Source: Acidimicrobiaceae bacterium (GTDB lineage Bacteria > Actinomycetota > Acidimicrobiia > Acidimicrobiales > RAAP-2). From it: a DNA stretch of 64,000 nt. Shown here one piece after another: positions 23,632 to 31,301 of the stretch; the stretch's first letter is position 1; every line of letters begins with the position of its first letter. The stretch covers positions 62,001 through 126,000 of the forward strand of contig DAHUZK010000078.1 of NCBI GenBank assembly GCA_027306605.1, read 5' to 3'. Both the position numbers and the translations under genes were made by a program. The notes under the pieces are model-generated. The model saw only the letters and a program-made list of their open reading frames with translations. It did no database searches and was not told where the DNA came from.

Positions 23632-24762
23632 TCAGAGCGGCACGCTCCATTCGAGCCGGGTTCCACCGCCGTCGGCCTGGGTGATCGAGAACGTCCCGTT
23701 CAGCTTCTCGGCCCGGTTTCGCATGTTGGCCAGACCGAGCCCGGCCGACGTGGTCGATCCGGGATCGAAGCCCGTTCCGTTGTCGGCGATCTCGAGCAGG
23801 AGGGCGTCGTCGCTGACGCGAACCGCAACCCGGAAGCGGGTGGCCCTGGCGTACTTACCGGCGTTCGTCAGCCCTTCGCGCACGACGGCGAGGACGTCGT
23901 CAGCCGTGTGCTGAGGAACGGTGTTGTCGACCGGTCCCGAGAACGAGACGTTGGGTCGTGCGCCGAGCGTCGGCGCAAGTTCCTGCGTCAAGCGCACCAC
24001 GGCCTGACGGAGCCCTCCCGGCAGGGAGCTCTCACCCAGCTCGAAGATGGCCGACCTGATCTCGGTGATGGTGGTGTCGAGGTCGTCCACGGCCTGTTCG
24101 ATACGTCCGGTCTTCTCCGCCGGGTCCAGGGCCCTGGCTACCCCTTGGAGACCCATGCCGATGGCGAAGAGGCGCTGGATGACCCGGTCGTGCAGGTCGC
24201 GGGCGATCCGGTTGCGGTCGTCGAGCACACTGAGGACCCGGACCTGGTCGTGCAGGCGCGCCGACTGGATCGCGATGCCGGCCGCCAGGGCCAGGGCCTC
24301 GGCCAGCGCTTCGTCCTCCTCCGTGAAGGGCCCGGTTCCCACCTTGTCGGTGAGGTAGAGATTGCCGTAGACGTCGTCACGCACGCGCAGCGGAACACCG
24401 AGGAACGAAGTCATGTGCGGGTGCCGGGGGGGAAAGCCGTAGCTGTCGGGGTGATCGCCGATGTGGTCGAGCCGGAGAGGGCGCGGGTCGGTGACGAGCA
24501 CTCCGAGGACCCCCCGCCCCGTCGGCAGTGGGCCGATCGCCTCCTTCTCGGCCTCGGTCAGGCCCACCGTGACGAACTCCTCGACGGTGGTGCGCGAGGT
24601 GTCGAGGAGCGCGAGCGCACCGTAGCGCGCGCCGACCAGGTCACAGGCCTCTTCGACGATGTGCTGCAACAGGTCGGGAAGCTCGACGTCTCCCGTGATC
24701 ATGAGCACGGCCGCCATCAACCGTTGCAGCTTCGCCGGATCCTCGACCCTGGTGTAGGGCAC
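23632..24762 (-). CDS. GAF-domain sensor histidine kinase, DevS/DosS-like, single GAF
   Basis: A 376-residue cytoplasmic kinase. One GAF domain spans about residues 25-170 and contains GFPPRHPHMTSFLGVPLRVRD and GNLYLTDK, strongly like GAF-A of DosS/DosT. Only His114 and His116 remain near the site where DosS has its haem His, so haem binding is possible but unproven. The HisKA_3 dimerisation helix carries phospho-acceptor His191 (RIARDLHDRVIQ), and HATPase_c follows with DNGTGFDPG. DosS has two GAF domains; this has one. TACGAT lies 6 nt before the chosen GTG, supporting that start. It is divergent from the DevR-like gene. Confidence 0.88.
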   Translation of the reverse strand: MPYTRVEDPAKLQRLMAAVLMITGDVELPDLLQHIVEEACDLVGARYGALALLDTSRTTVEEFVTVGLTEAEKEAIGPLPTGRGVLGVLVTDPRPLRLDHIGDHPDSYGFPPRHPHMTSFLGVPLRVRDDVYGNLYLTDKVGTGPFTEEDEALAEALALAAGIAIQSARLHDQVRVLSVLDDRNRIARDLHDRVIQRLFAIGMGLQGVARALDPAEKTGRIEQAVDDLDTTITEIRSAIFELGESSLPGGLRQAVVRLTQELAPTLGARPNVSFSGPVDNTVPQHTADDVLAVVREGLTNAGKYARATRFRVAVRVSDDALLLEIADNGTGFDPGSTTSAGLGLANMRNRAEKLNGTFSITQADGGGTRLEWSVPL

Positions 24763-24832
24763 GAAGTGATCGTATCGGCCGGGGCTCCCATCATGTGAGC
24801 AGATGGTTCGCCGGGCCTGACACAATGTGGCA
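24763..24832. promoter_or_regulatory. Divergent promoters between the kinase and response-regulator genes
   Basis: On the minus strand TACGAT is followed 6 nt later by the kinase GTG. On the plus strand CACAAT is followed 6 nt later by the regulator ATG. Both genes thus look leaderless and share a 70-bp control region. I see no DosR-like box here. Confidence 0.55.
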
Positions 24833-25489
24833 ATGACAGTGCGTGTGTTCCTTCTCGACGACCATGAACTGGTCCGGGAAGGTATCCGAACACTCCTCGA
24901 GAGCGATCCTGACATAGAGGTCGTCGGCGAGGCCGCCACTGCGCGCGATGCGCTGACGAGGATCCCGCTGGCCAAGCCGGACGTGGCCATCCTCGACGTA
25001 CGTCTCGAGGACGGCAGCGGCATCGAGGTCTGTCGCGACGTGCGCTCCGAGGTCCCGGGAATGGCCTGTCTGATGCTCACGAGCTTCGCGGACGACGAGG
25101 CGCTCTACTCGAGCGTCATGGCCGGCGCTGCCGGCTTCGTGCTCAAGCAGATCAAGGCGCGCGATCTGATCGAAGACGTCAAGAAGGTGGCGACGGGCGC
25201 CTCGCTCATGGACCCACGGGCGGTGGCCCGGGTCGTCGAACGCATCGCCAACCCGCCCGCGGGGGATCCGACCCTCGACTCGCTGTCACCCCAGGAGCGC
25301 AAGGTCCTCGACCTGATCGCCGAGGGGCGGACGAACAAGCAGATAGCCGAGGCGATGTTCCTCGCCGAGCACACGGTGAAGAACTACATCACCGGCCTGC
25401 TGCGCAAGCTCAAGATGGCGAGCCGCACCGAGGCGGCGATCTACGCCACCAAGCTCAAGGCACAGGATCCGCCGGCCCCTTCAGGCTGA
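24833..25489 (+). CDS. devR: NarL/FixJ response regulator, DevR/DosR-like
   Basis: A 218-residue regulator. The receiver domain has acidic pocket D9-D10, phospho-acceptor D55 in AILDVRL and the conserved Thr in LTSF. The C-terminal LuxR-type HTH reads EGRTNKQIAEAMFLAEHTVKNYITGLLRKLKM, close to mycobacterial DevR. Lys and Asn of TVKNY, which contact the DosR box there, are kept; the Lys of EKT is His here. An alternative GTG start is 6 nt upstream. Proteins of this type switch on dormancy genes under hypoxia or NO, fitting the boxes nearby. The orthology is inferred from motifs. Confidence 0.88.
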   Translation: MTVRVFLLDDHELVREGIRTLLESDPDIEVVGEAATARDALTRIPLAKPDVAILDVRLEDGSGIEVCRDVRSEVPGMACLMLTSFADDEALYSSVMAGAAGFVLKQIKARDLIEDVKKVATGASLMDPRAVARVVERIANPPAGDPTLDSLSPQERKVLDLIAEGRTNKQIAEAMFLAEHTVKNYITGLLRKLKMASRTEAAIYATKLKAQDPPAPSG

Positions 25490-25909
25490 GCGACGTGACG
25501 AGGCGGTGCCGCCCGATGGCCCCTTGTCGCGAGGTGAGGGCGATCCGTTCGTGCGGTCCTTCCTCGTGCGGTCCTTCGTCGCGCGGGCGTTCCTCGCGCG
25601 GGCGTTCGAGAGGGAGGTCAGATCGACTCCCGCCGCCAGGGCCATCGCCTCGACCCGGGTCCGCCCGTTGTCGGGATTGGTGAACCCGGCCGGTCCGACT
25701 TCCATACCGAGATCCCTGCAGAGGAGGATGAGAGCTCGGTCGTACGCGAGTTCCGCTGCGAGCGAGACGTCGGCGTCCTCGCTCATGCCGATGCCGGAGA
25801 CGAGGAGTCTCCTCCTGCAGTCCAGGACGTAGTCCACCAACGCCTCGCCACTGAGCTCGGATTCCCAACCGTCCAGCGCCAAAGACAGCATGTCGACGTA
25901 CATGCTCAT
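25481..25909 (-). CDS. Hypothetical 142-aa protein under a DosR-like promoter
   Basis: I do not recognise this protein. The N-terminal two-thirds is mostly helical ([37 protein letters not shown]). The C-terminal 35 residues are a basic low-complexity tail rich in Arg, Lys, Ser and Thr. CACAAT lies 6 nt before the ATG, and a perfect box ends 37 nt before it. The 3' end overlaps the regulator gene by 9 nt, convergently. Its place between regulator and arginine deiminase suggests a member of the same stress regulon. Confidence 0.68.
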   Translation of the reverse strand: MSMYVDMLSLALDGWESELSGEALVDYVLDCRRRLLVSGIGMSEDADVSLAAELAYDRALILLCRDLGMEVGPAGFTNPDNGRTRVEAMALAAGVDLTSLSNARARNARATKDRTRKDRTNGSPSPRDKGPSGGTASSRRSA

Positions 25910-25915
25910 GGACCC

Positions 25916-25959
25916 ATTGTGGCGATACGTCTGCGCCTTTCCTTGGGGACCTTCGTCCC
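25916..25959 (-). promoter_or_regulatory. Perfect DosR-like box and promoter of the hypothetical gene
   Basis: GGGACCTTCGTCCC (25946-25959, read on +) directly abuts a -35-like hexamer. An 18-bp spacer leads to CACAAT (-10), and 6 nt further is the ATG. Box-to-start distance is 37 nt, identical to the HTH-PPOX promoter. The box may also serve the divergent arcA gene. Confidence 0.7.
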
Positions 25960-25981
25960 TTCTGGGCAGATCACCTCGCAT

Positions 25982-25995
25982 GGGACCTTCGTCCC
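25982..25995 (+). promoter_or_regulatory. Second perfect DosR-like box, upstream of arcA
   Basis: GGGACCTTCGTCCC again, centred 36 bp from the first copy and 105 nt before the arcA start. I see no -10 box at the spacing used in the other promoters, so the arcA start site is unclear. Confidence 0.6.
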
Positions 25996-26099
25996 AGGTC
26001 GTCATGACCATTCTCTCTGGGGACGCCGGCCGTTGCTCCTTACCCTTTCCTTTGTTCCGGCTCGCGCCCGTTGCCGTGAGTCGGCGAAGAGGTCCCGTC

Positions 26100-27320
26100 A
26101 TGCATCCGCTCAACGTGGAATCAGAAGTCGGCCGGTTGAGCCGGGTCATCGTGCACCGGCCCGGGTCCGAGCTCGACCGGTTGACGCCCGCCAACATCGA
26201 AGGCCTTCTCTTCGAGGAGGTGATGTGGGGCAAACGGGCCCGGGAGGAACATGATGCGTTCGCGCAGACGCTTCGTGACAAGGGGGTCGAGGTGCACTAC
26301 TACGCAGAGCTGCTCGCCGAGACCCTCGAGCTGGATGCCGGGCGCACCTTCGTGCTCGACCGCGTGTGCACGCCCGAGGTGATGGGTCCCTCGCTGGTGG
26401 ATACGGTCCGCTCGTTCTTCGAGCAGTTGGACGCGCCGACCCTGGCGGATCGGCTCGTCGGCGGCTTGCTGGCCAGCGAGCTCCCGGTCCGCGGACCGCG
26501 TGGCCTGGCATGGGACGTGCTCCATCCCGACGACTTCGTGCTCCCACCCCTGCCGAACCACTTGTTCCAGCGTGACAATTCGTCGTGGGTCTACCGCGGG
26601 GTCAGCATCAATCCAATGGCCAAGCCGTCCCGGCAGCGCGAGTCGTTGCACACTCGGGCCATCTACCGCTTCCATCCTCTGTTCGACGCCGAGTTCGCCG
26701 TCTATTACGGGGACGACGACGTCGTCCATCAGCCCGCGACGATCGAGGGTGGCGACGTCCACGTGATCGGCCACCGCGCGGTCCTGATCGGCTTGGGCGA
26801 GAGGACGAGGGCCATGGCGGTCGAGTTGCTGGCGAAAGCGCTCTTTGCCGGCGGGCACGCCGACCACGTCATCGCCGTCGAACTGCCGCCCGGCCAGGGC
26901 TTCATGCACCTGGACACGGTCATGTCTATGGTCGACGAGGCGACGTTCGTGGTCTATCCGTACCTCGACGAGTCGTTGCACAGCTGGACCATCACCCCGG
27001 CCGACCCGCCGACCGGACTGCGCGCCTCTCGGAATCCCGACTTCTGGCGGACCCTGGCGGACGCCCTCGAGGTGGACGAGGTGAGGGTGCTCCAGACGGA
27101 AGAAGACGCCAGCGCGGCCGCCCGCGAGCAGTGGGGCGACGGGACGAACCTCTTGGCGGTCGCGCCTGGGGTCGTGATCGGGTACGAGCGCAACGTCGAC
27201 ACGAACACGATGTTGCGGAAGCACGGGATCGAGGTGGTGACGATCGCCGGCGAGGAGCTCGGCCGAGGGCGTGGCGGACCGCGCTGTATGACCTGCCCGA
27301 TCGAGCGGGGGCCGGCCTGA
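26100..27320 (+). CDS. arcA: Arginine deiminase
   Basis: Hydrolyses L-arginine to citrulline and ammonia, the first step of the anaerobic ADI pathway. At 406 aa it has the normal length. Signatures in order are [24 protein letters not shown], the catalytic [12 protein letters not shown] (His-Asp) and C-terminal [12 protein letters not shown] with nucleophile Cys396. The ATG at [11 protein letters not shown] fits family N termini and has GAAGAGG upstream. arcC follows 63 nt later. Two DosR-like boxes lie upstream, implying induction with the stress regulon. Confidence 0.96.
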   Translation: MHPLNVESEVGRLSRVIVHRPGSELDRLTPANIEGLLFEEVMWGKRAREEHDAFAQTLRDKGVEVHYYAELLAETLELDAGRTFVLDRVCTPEVMGPSLVDTVRSFFEQLDAPTLADRLVGGLLASELPVRGPRGLAWDVLHPDDFVLPPLPNHLFQRDNSSWVYRGVSINPMAKPSRQRESLHTRAIYRFHPLFDAEFAVYYGDDDVVHQPATIEGGDVHVIGHRAVLIGLGERTRAMAVELLAKALFAGGHADHVIAVELPPGQGFMHLDTVMSMVDEATFVVYPYLDESLHSWTITPADPPTGLRASRNPDFWRTLADALEVDEVRVLQTEEDASAAAREQWGDGTNLLAVAPGVVIGYERNVDTNTMLRKHGIEVVTIAGEELGRGRGGPRCMTCPIERGPA

Positions 27321-27383
27321 GCACCCGGAGGAGGAAGCCCAGATGCGACGCACAGGGCGCGACGTCGAACCCGGCTGCCGACC

Positions 27384-28361
27384 ATGAGGATCGTGATCGC
27401 GCTCGGAGGGAACGCGCTGTTGCGGCGGGGCGAGACACCTGACGCCGAAACCCAGGAACGCCATGTCCGTGACGCCGCCAGGGCGCTGGCCCCGCTGGCG
27501 AGCGGCAACCAGCTCGTGATCACGCACGGCAACGGACCTCAGGTCGGCGTGCTGGCGTCGGAGAGTGCCGCGGACACCTTGCTCTCCCACTCCTACCCCT
27601 TCGACGTCCTCGTCGCTGAGACACAGGGTCTCATCGGGAGCTGGCTGCTGGGCTCGTTGGAGCGGGAGATCCCTTCCGCCCGGGCCGTGTGCCTGCTCAC
27701 ACGGACGGTCGTCGACGAGCAGGACCCGGCGTTCTCGGACCCGACGAAGTTCGTGGGACCGGTCCTCTCGCCGGAGCAGGCGGCGACGCTCGCCGGACGT
27801 CACGGATGGCGGTTCCGCCAAGACGGTGAGCGCTGGCGCAGGGTCGTCGCGTCGCCCGAACCTCGGGACATCGTCGAGATCGTGCAGATCGAGACCCTGC
27901 TGGACCATGGAGACGTGGTCGTCTGCGCCGGAGGTGGTGGCATCCCGGTCGCTCCGGACCCGGAAGGTTTCTGGCGTGGCGTCGAGGCCGTCGTCGACAA
28001 GGACCTGACGGCCGCCGTCCTGGCGGGGAAGCTGCGTGCGGACGTCCTCCTGCTCCTCACCGACGTCCCGTACGTGGAGCGGGATCACGGGACGCCCCGT
28101 GCCCGGCCGATCCGTCACGTCACGATCGCGGAGCTCGCGGGCCTCACCTTCGAGGCCGGCTCCATGGCCCCGAAGGTGAAAGGCGCGTGCCGGTTCGTCG
28201 CCGCCGGCGGATCCCTCGCGGGCATCGGGTGCCTGGGCCGCGCCGCGCAGCTCGCTCGGGGTACCGGCGGAACGATCATCCGGTCGGGCGGCGACCCGCG
28301 GCCACCGGACACCATGGGGGAACAGGCGCACGAAGGAGTTGCACGATGGGAGGAGCGATGA
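27384..28361 (+). CDS. arcC: Carbamate kinase
   Basis: Converts carbamoyl phosphate and ADP to ATP and carbamate, the energy-yielding step of the ADI pathway (325 aa). Visible are IALGGNALLRRG at the N terminus, THGNGPQVGVL, CAGGGGIPV and the GSMAPKVKGACRFV stretch, all typical. The C terminus has a short extra tail after the usual end. No ornithine carbamoyltransferase (arcB) lies between or beside arcA and arcC, so carbamoyl phosphate must come from an enzyme encoded elsewhere. The stop overlaps the ATG of a UspA gene (ATGA). Confidence 0.95.
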   Translation: MRIVIALGGNALLRRGETPDAETQERHVRDAARALAPLASGNQLVITHGNGPQVGVLASESAADTLLSHSYPFDVLVAETQGLIGSWLLGSLEREIPSARAVCLLTRTVVDEQDPAFSDPTKFVGPVLSPEQAATLAGRHGWRFRQDGERWRRVVASPEPRDIVEIVQIETLLDHGDVVVCAGGGGIPVAPDPEGFWRGVEAVVDKDLTAAVLAGKLRADVLLLLTDVPYVERDHGTPRARPIRHVTIAELAGLTFEAGSMAPKVKGACRFVAAGGSLAGIGCLGRAAQLARGTGGTIIRSGGDPRPPDTMGEQAHEGVARWEER

Positions 28362-28813
28362 GCGAGACGGGGGCTGCGGGCGAGCTCGCCGAGACCGGGC
28401 CGGCACGTCGGATCGTCGTGGGCTACGACGGGTCGGCGTCGAGCCTCAGGGCACTCGATTGGGCCATGGAGGAGGCGCAGGAGCGGTCCGCCGTGCTCGA
28501 TGTCGTGACGGCGTGGACCTTCCCGATGGCGCTCGGCTATTCCTTTGTCCATACCGTCCACGAGGTGGAGCAGACGGCGCGGGCGTGGGTCGACACGGCC
28601 TTGTCGCGCATCGCCGAGAGGGCCCCCGACGTCGTGAGCCGGGGAGAGGAAGTCGATGATGCGCCCGGGCCGGCGCTGGTGCACGCGGCGCAAGGCGCCG
28701 ACATGCTCGTGGTGGGGTGCCGAGGGCTCGGGGGCTTCGAGACGCTGCTCCTGGGCTCCGTGAGCGACTACTGCGCCAAGCATGCTTCGTGCACGGTGGT
28801 CGTCGTTCGCTGA
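28358..28813 (+). CDS. Universal stress protein (UspA family), coupled to arcC
   Basis: Usp of 151 aa: IVVGYDGSASSLRALDWAMEEA at the N terminus and VVGCRGLGGFETLLLGSVSDYCAKHASCTVVVV at the C terminus, the ATP-binding signature. The start overlaps the arcC stop by 4 nt and has GGGAGGAG before it. The gene therefore completes an arcA-arcC-usp transcription unit, tying a stress protein to arginine fermentation. Confidence 0.92.
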   Translation: MSETGAAGELAETGPARRIVVGYDGSASSLRALDWAMEEAQERSAVLDVVTAWTFPMALGYSFVHTVHEVEQTARAWVDTALSRIAERAPDVVSRGEEVDDAPGPALVHAAQGADMLVVGCRGLGGFETLLLGSVSDYCAKHASCTVVVVR

Positions 28814-28955
28814 GACCTGTCGGCGACGACCACGGCGACGATGCTCGTGGACCTCGCGGGCGGTCCTGTCCGTGGCGATCGTTCGTCGGTGCGGGGGTCG
28901 GAGAACAGCGGACGCGTAGTCTGAGCGAGGTGATACACGGGTCGGCGTCTCGCGT

Positions 28956-29624
28956 ATGAGGGTGCTCGTCGCCGAAGACGATGCCGCACTGCGGTCTGTC
29001 CTCCAGCGCGGCCTGGAGGAACAGGGCTATGTCGTCGACGCGGTCGCCACGGGCAGAGCCGCCCTTCGGTACTTTCGGTCCTACGACTACGACGCGGCGG
29101 TCGTGGACTGGCGGATGCCCGAAGTCACCGGGCTGGAGGTCGTGACCGAGGCCCGCCGGCGGGGTAACCGTACGCCCATCTTGCTGTTGACCGCCCGCGA
29201 CGCTGCGGCGGACAAGGTGGAGGGACTGAACGCCGGCGCCGACGACTACCTGGTCAAGCCATTCGACTTCTCGGAATTGGTGGCGCGGCTCAGTGCCCTG
29301 CAGCGCCGGCCGCCGCTCGTGCTCGCTCCGGTCCTCTCGTGCGCCGACCTGAGGTTCGATCCGTCGACACGGCAGGTGACGGTGGCCGGTGAACCCGTGA
29401 CGTTGACGACCATCGAGTCCTCCATCGTCGAGCTCCTGCTCCGCCGGGCACCTGCAGTGGTCACCCGCCGCTTGATCGCCACACAGGTGTGGGAGGACGA
29501 GGCGGATGCCGTCGGTTCCAACACGATCGACGTGCACCTCGGGCGGATCCGTTCGAAGCTGGCCCACAGCAATGCTCGCATCGAGACGGTCCGGGGCATG
29601 GGGTACCGGCTGGTCGAGGCGTGA
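28956..29624 (+). CDS. OmpR/PhoB-type response regulator
   Basis: A 222-residue regulator. The receiver domain has the E-D-D acidic pocket, phospho-acceptor in AVVDWRMPE, conserved Thr in LLTARD and Lys in LVKPFDF. The C-terminal winged helix ends with NTIDVHLGRIRSKLAHSNARIETVRGMGYRL. Its stop overlaps the GTG of the partner kinase by 4 nt. A direct repeat in front of the redox operon just downstream is a candidate target. Confidence 0.93.
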   Translation: MRVLVAEDDAALRSVLQRGLEEQGYVVDAVATGRAALRYFRSYDYDAAVVDWRMPEVTGLEVVTEARRRGNRTPILLLTARDAAADKVEGLNAGADDYLVKPFDFSELVARLSALQRRPPLVLAPVLSCADLRFDPSTRQVTVAGEPVTLTTIESSIVELLLRRAPAVVTRRLIATQVWEDEADAVGSNTIDVHLGRIRSKLAHSNARIETVRGMGYRLVEA

Positions 29625-30913
29625 CGTCCGCCGCACGGGGCCATCGTGCCCATGCCGTGCGTGTCGCCGCCGTTGCAACGGCCGTCGTGATGGCCGGCTA
29701 CCTCCTCGTGGCGCTGATCTTGAACCTGGTCATCGCCGACCATCTCCTGGGGACGATCGATGCCCGGTTGCAGGACCGGCTTCTGGACGTGAGTCGAGGG
29801 ACACTGGCCCTGACCAGCCCACCCTCCACGATCGAGCGGCCCGACGTGGACGACGCCCCTGTGTTCGTCTGGTCTGTCGCGCACGACGGCACCGTGACCC
29901 CGGTGACTCCGAACGCCCCGGCGCTCCCGGCCCGTGACTGGACGACGACGGCCGCCACCGTGGGCATCGGCTCCTCGACCTTCCGTTTCGACGTGAAGCC
30001 GAGCAACGGCAGGCTGTTGGTGGCGGGGCAGAGCATGGCGGGTACGGGAAGCGTCCGGTCGACCCTGGTGACGGCCGAGATCCTGTTCGGTGTGCTCCTG
30101 GCGGTGGGCGTGTTCGTCGGTTCCACCATCGTCGGGCTCCGTGCGTCCGCGCCGTCGGAGCTCGTGCGCCGGCGCCAGGCGGAATTCACCGCGGACGCCT
30201 CCCACGAGCTGCGGACGCCGCTGTCGGTCATCGAGGCAGAGGTCAGCCTTGCGCTGGCACGCCAGCGCGACGCGTCGCACTACCGCGCCGCCCTCGAGCG
30301 GGTCGGACGCGAGAGCAGCAGGCTGCGCCGGATCGTCGAGGACCTGCTCTGGCTGGCGCGCGCCGACAACGAAGCCGAGGGTCCCGCCCCGTCCGAGATG
30401 GCCGACGTCGCAACCGTTGCCACTGCCTGCGTCGAGCGCTTCTCCGTGCTGGCCCGGACTACCGGAGTGACGATCGCCGCCGAGCGCGTCGGCGACGGTC
30501 CCTTCACCGTCACCGGCTCGCCCGACGTCATCGATCGTCTGGTCGGGGTCCTGGTGGACAACGCGTGCAAGTTCGCCGGGGACGGGGGCACGGTCGAGGT
30601 CAGCGTGCGCGGCACCGGAAACAGGGTCGTGCTGAGGGTCGACGACTCCGGACCGGGCATCCCGGAGGCGCAGAGGGAAGCAGTGTTCGACCGATTTCAT
30701 CGGGCCACCGACGAGACGGCCGGGACCGGGCTCGGTCTGGCCATCGCCGACGCGGTCGTCCGCTCCACGCAGGGCCAGTGGCACATGGGCACGGCAGACC
30801 TCGGGGGGGCGCGCATGGAGGTCTCTTGGCGGCGGGCGCCCGCGACAGGACCCCCGCCCGGCGGTGACGCCGCGGTCACGGAGGAGGGTCGAGAGGAACC
30901 CTGCGAATCTTAA
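29621..30913 (+). CDS. Membrane sensor histidine kinase
   Basis: A 430-residue HisKA kinase, partner of the OmpR-type regulator. Two membrane helices (about residues 12-37 and 148-170) flank an extracytoplasmic sensor domain of ~110 residues with no recognised fold. There is no clear HAMP domain between the second helix and the His box ADASHELRTPLSVIEAE. HATPase motifs are DNACKFAGDGG, DDSGPGIP and TGLGLAI. The signal is unknown; the gene order suggests it monitors cell-envelope redox state. The GTG start is coupled to the regulator stop. Confidence 0.92.
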   Translation: MTSAARGHRAHAVRVAAVATAVVMAGYLLVALILNLVIADHLLGTIDARLQDRLLDVSRGTLALTSPPSTIERPDVDDAPVFVWSVAHDGTVTPVTPNAPALPARDWTTTAATVGIGSSTFRFDVKPSNGRLLVAGQSMAGTGSVRSTLVTAEILFGVLLAVGVFVGSTIVGLRASAPSELVRRRQAEFTADASHELRTPLSVIEAEVSLALARQRDASHYRAALERVGRESSRLRRIVEDLLWLARADNEAEGPAPSEMADVATVATACVERFSVLARTTGVTIAAERVGDGPFTVTGSPDVIDRLVGVLVDNACKFAGDGGTVEVSVRGTGNRVVLRVDDSGPGIPEAQREAVFDRFHRATDETAGTGLGLAIADAVVRSTQGQWHMGTADLGGARMEVSWRRAPATGPPPGGDAAVTEEGREEPCES

Positions 30914-30973
30914 GAAAGCCTTAGCGCCGGCCGGTGGACCCTTCATGGAGACGTCAGGCTCGCTCCATACCCT
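30909..30973 (+). promoter_or_regulatory. Promoter with CTTAAG/CTTAGC direct repeat, upstream of redox operon
   Basis: Two half-sites, CTTAAG (30909) and CTTAGC (30920), are 11 bp apart, the spacing usual for OmpR/PhoB-type dimers. TACCCT (30968-30973) is a candidate -10 located 7 nt before the ATG of the next gene. The upstream regulator is the obvious candidate to bind. Confidence 0.5.
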
Positions 30974-30980
30974 GCGCACC

Positions 30981-31301
30981 ATGGGACACGACCTCCGGAC
31001 ACCCCCTGCACAGGCGCGCCGAGTCGCAGTGTTGCGCCGCAACGGGGCGATGGACCGGCTCCGGACCATCACCGCCACCGTGGCGTTGCTGACCCTGTCC
31101 GCGGTCGGGGTCGTGGCGGTCTATGTCGCCAAGGCGCTGCCCGGCCACCAGGCGCACGCCACCTCGAACTCGTCCACCAACGGCAGTGGGGGCGTCGGGA
31201 CGGCACCCCCCGTGTCGAACGGGCAGGGCTCCCTCAACCCCGCTTCGACGCCGACGCAACCCGCCACCACGCCCGCCCCGGTGACGAGCGGGGCCACGTG
31301 A
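30981..31301 (+). CDS. Small membrane-anchored Ser/Thr-rich protein ending in S-G-A-T
   Basis: A 106-residue protein of unknown function. The basic N terminus is followed by one helix (TITATVALLTLSAVGVVAVYV, about residues 33-53), then an extracytoplasmic Ser/Thr/Pro/Gly-rich tail. The last residues are APVTSGAT; S-G-A-T is the core of the sequence ApbE modifies with FMN, although the preceding Asp is missing. The ATG follows the -10-like TACCCT by 7 nt; an upstream ATG at 30945 is possible. The stop overlaps the apbE start by 4 nt. Confidence 0.65.
   Translation: MGHDLRTPPAQARRVAVLRRNGAMDRLRTITATVALLTLSAVGVVAVYVAKALPGHQAHATSNSSTNGSGGVGTAPPVSNGQGSLNPASTPTQPATTPAPVTSGAT

Noticed and set aside
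23632-24762. Calling the GAF kinase a haem-based oxygen sensor
   Set aside because: The His in HPHM is also present in many non-haem GAF kinases as far as I recall, and the first His of the DosS pair is Arg here. Only a possibility without spectra.
27321-27383. A hidden arcB remnant between arcA and arcC
   Set aside because: The gap is 63 bp and has no coding pattern; ornithine carbamoyltransferase needs about 1 kb.
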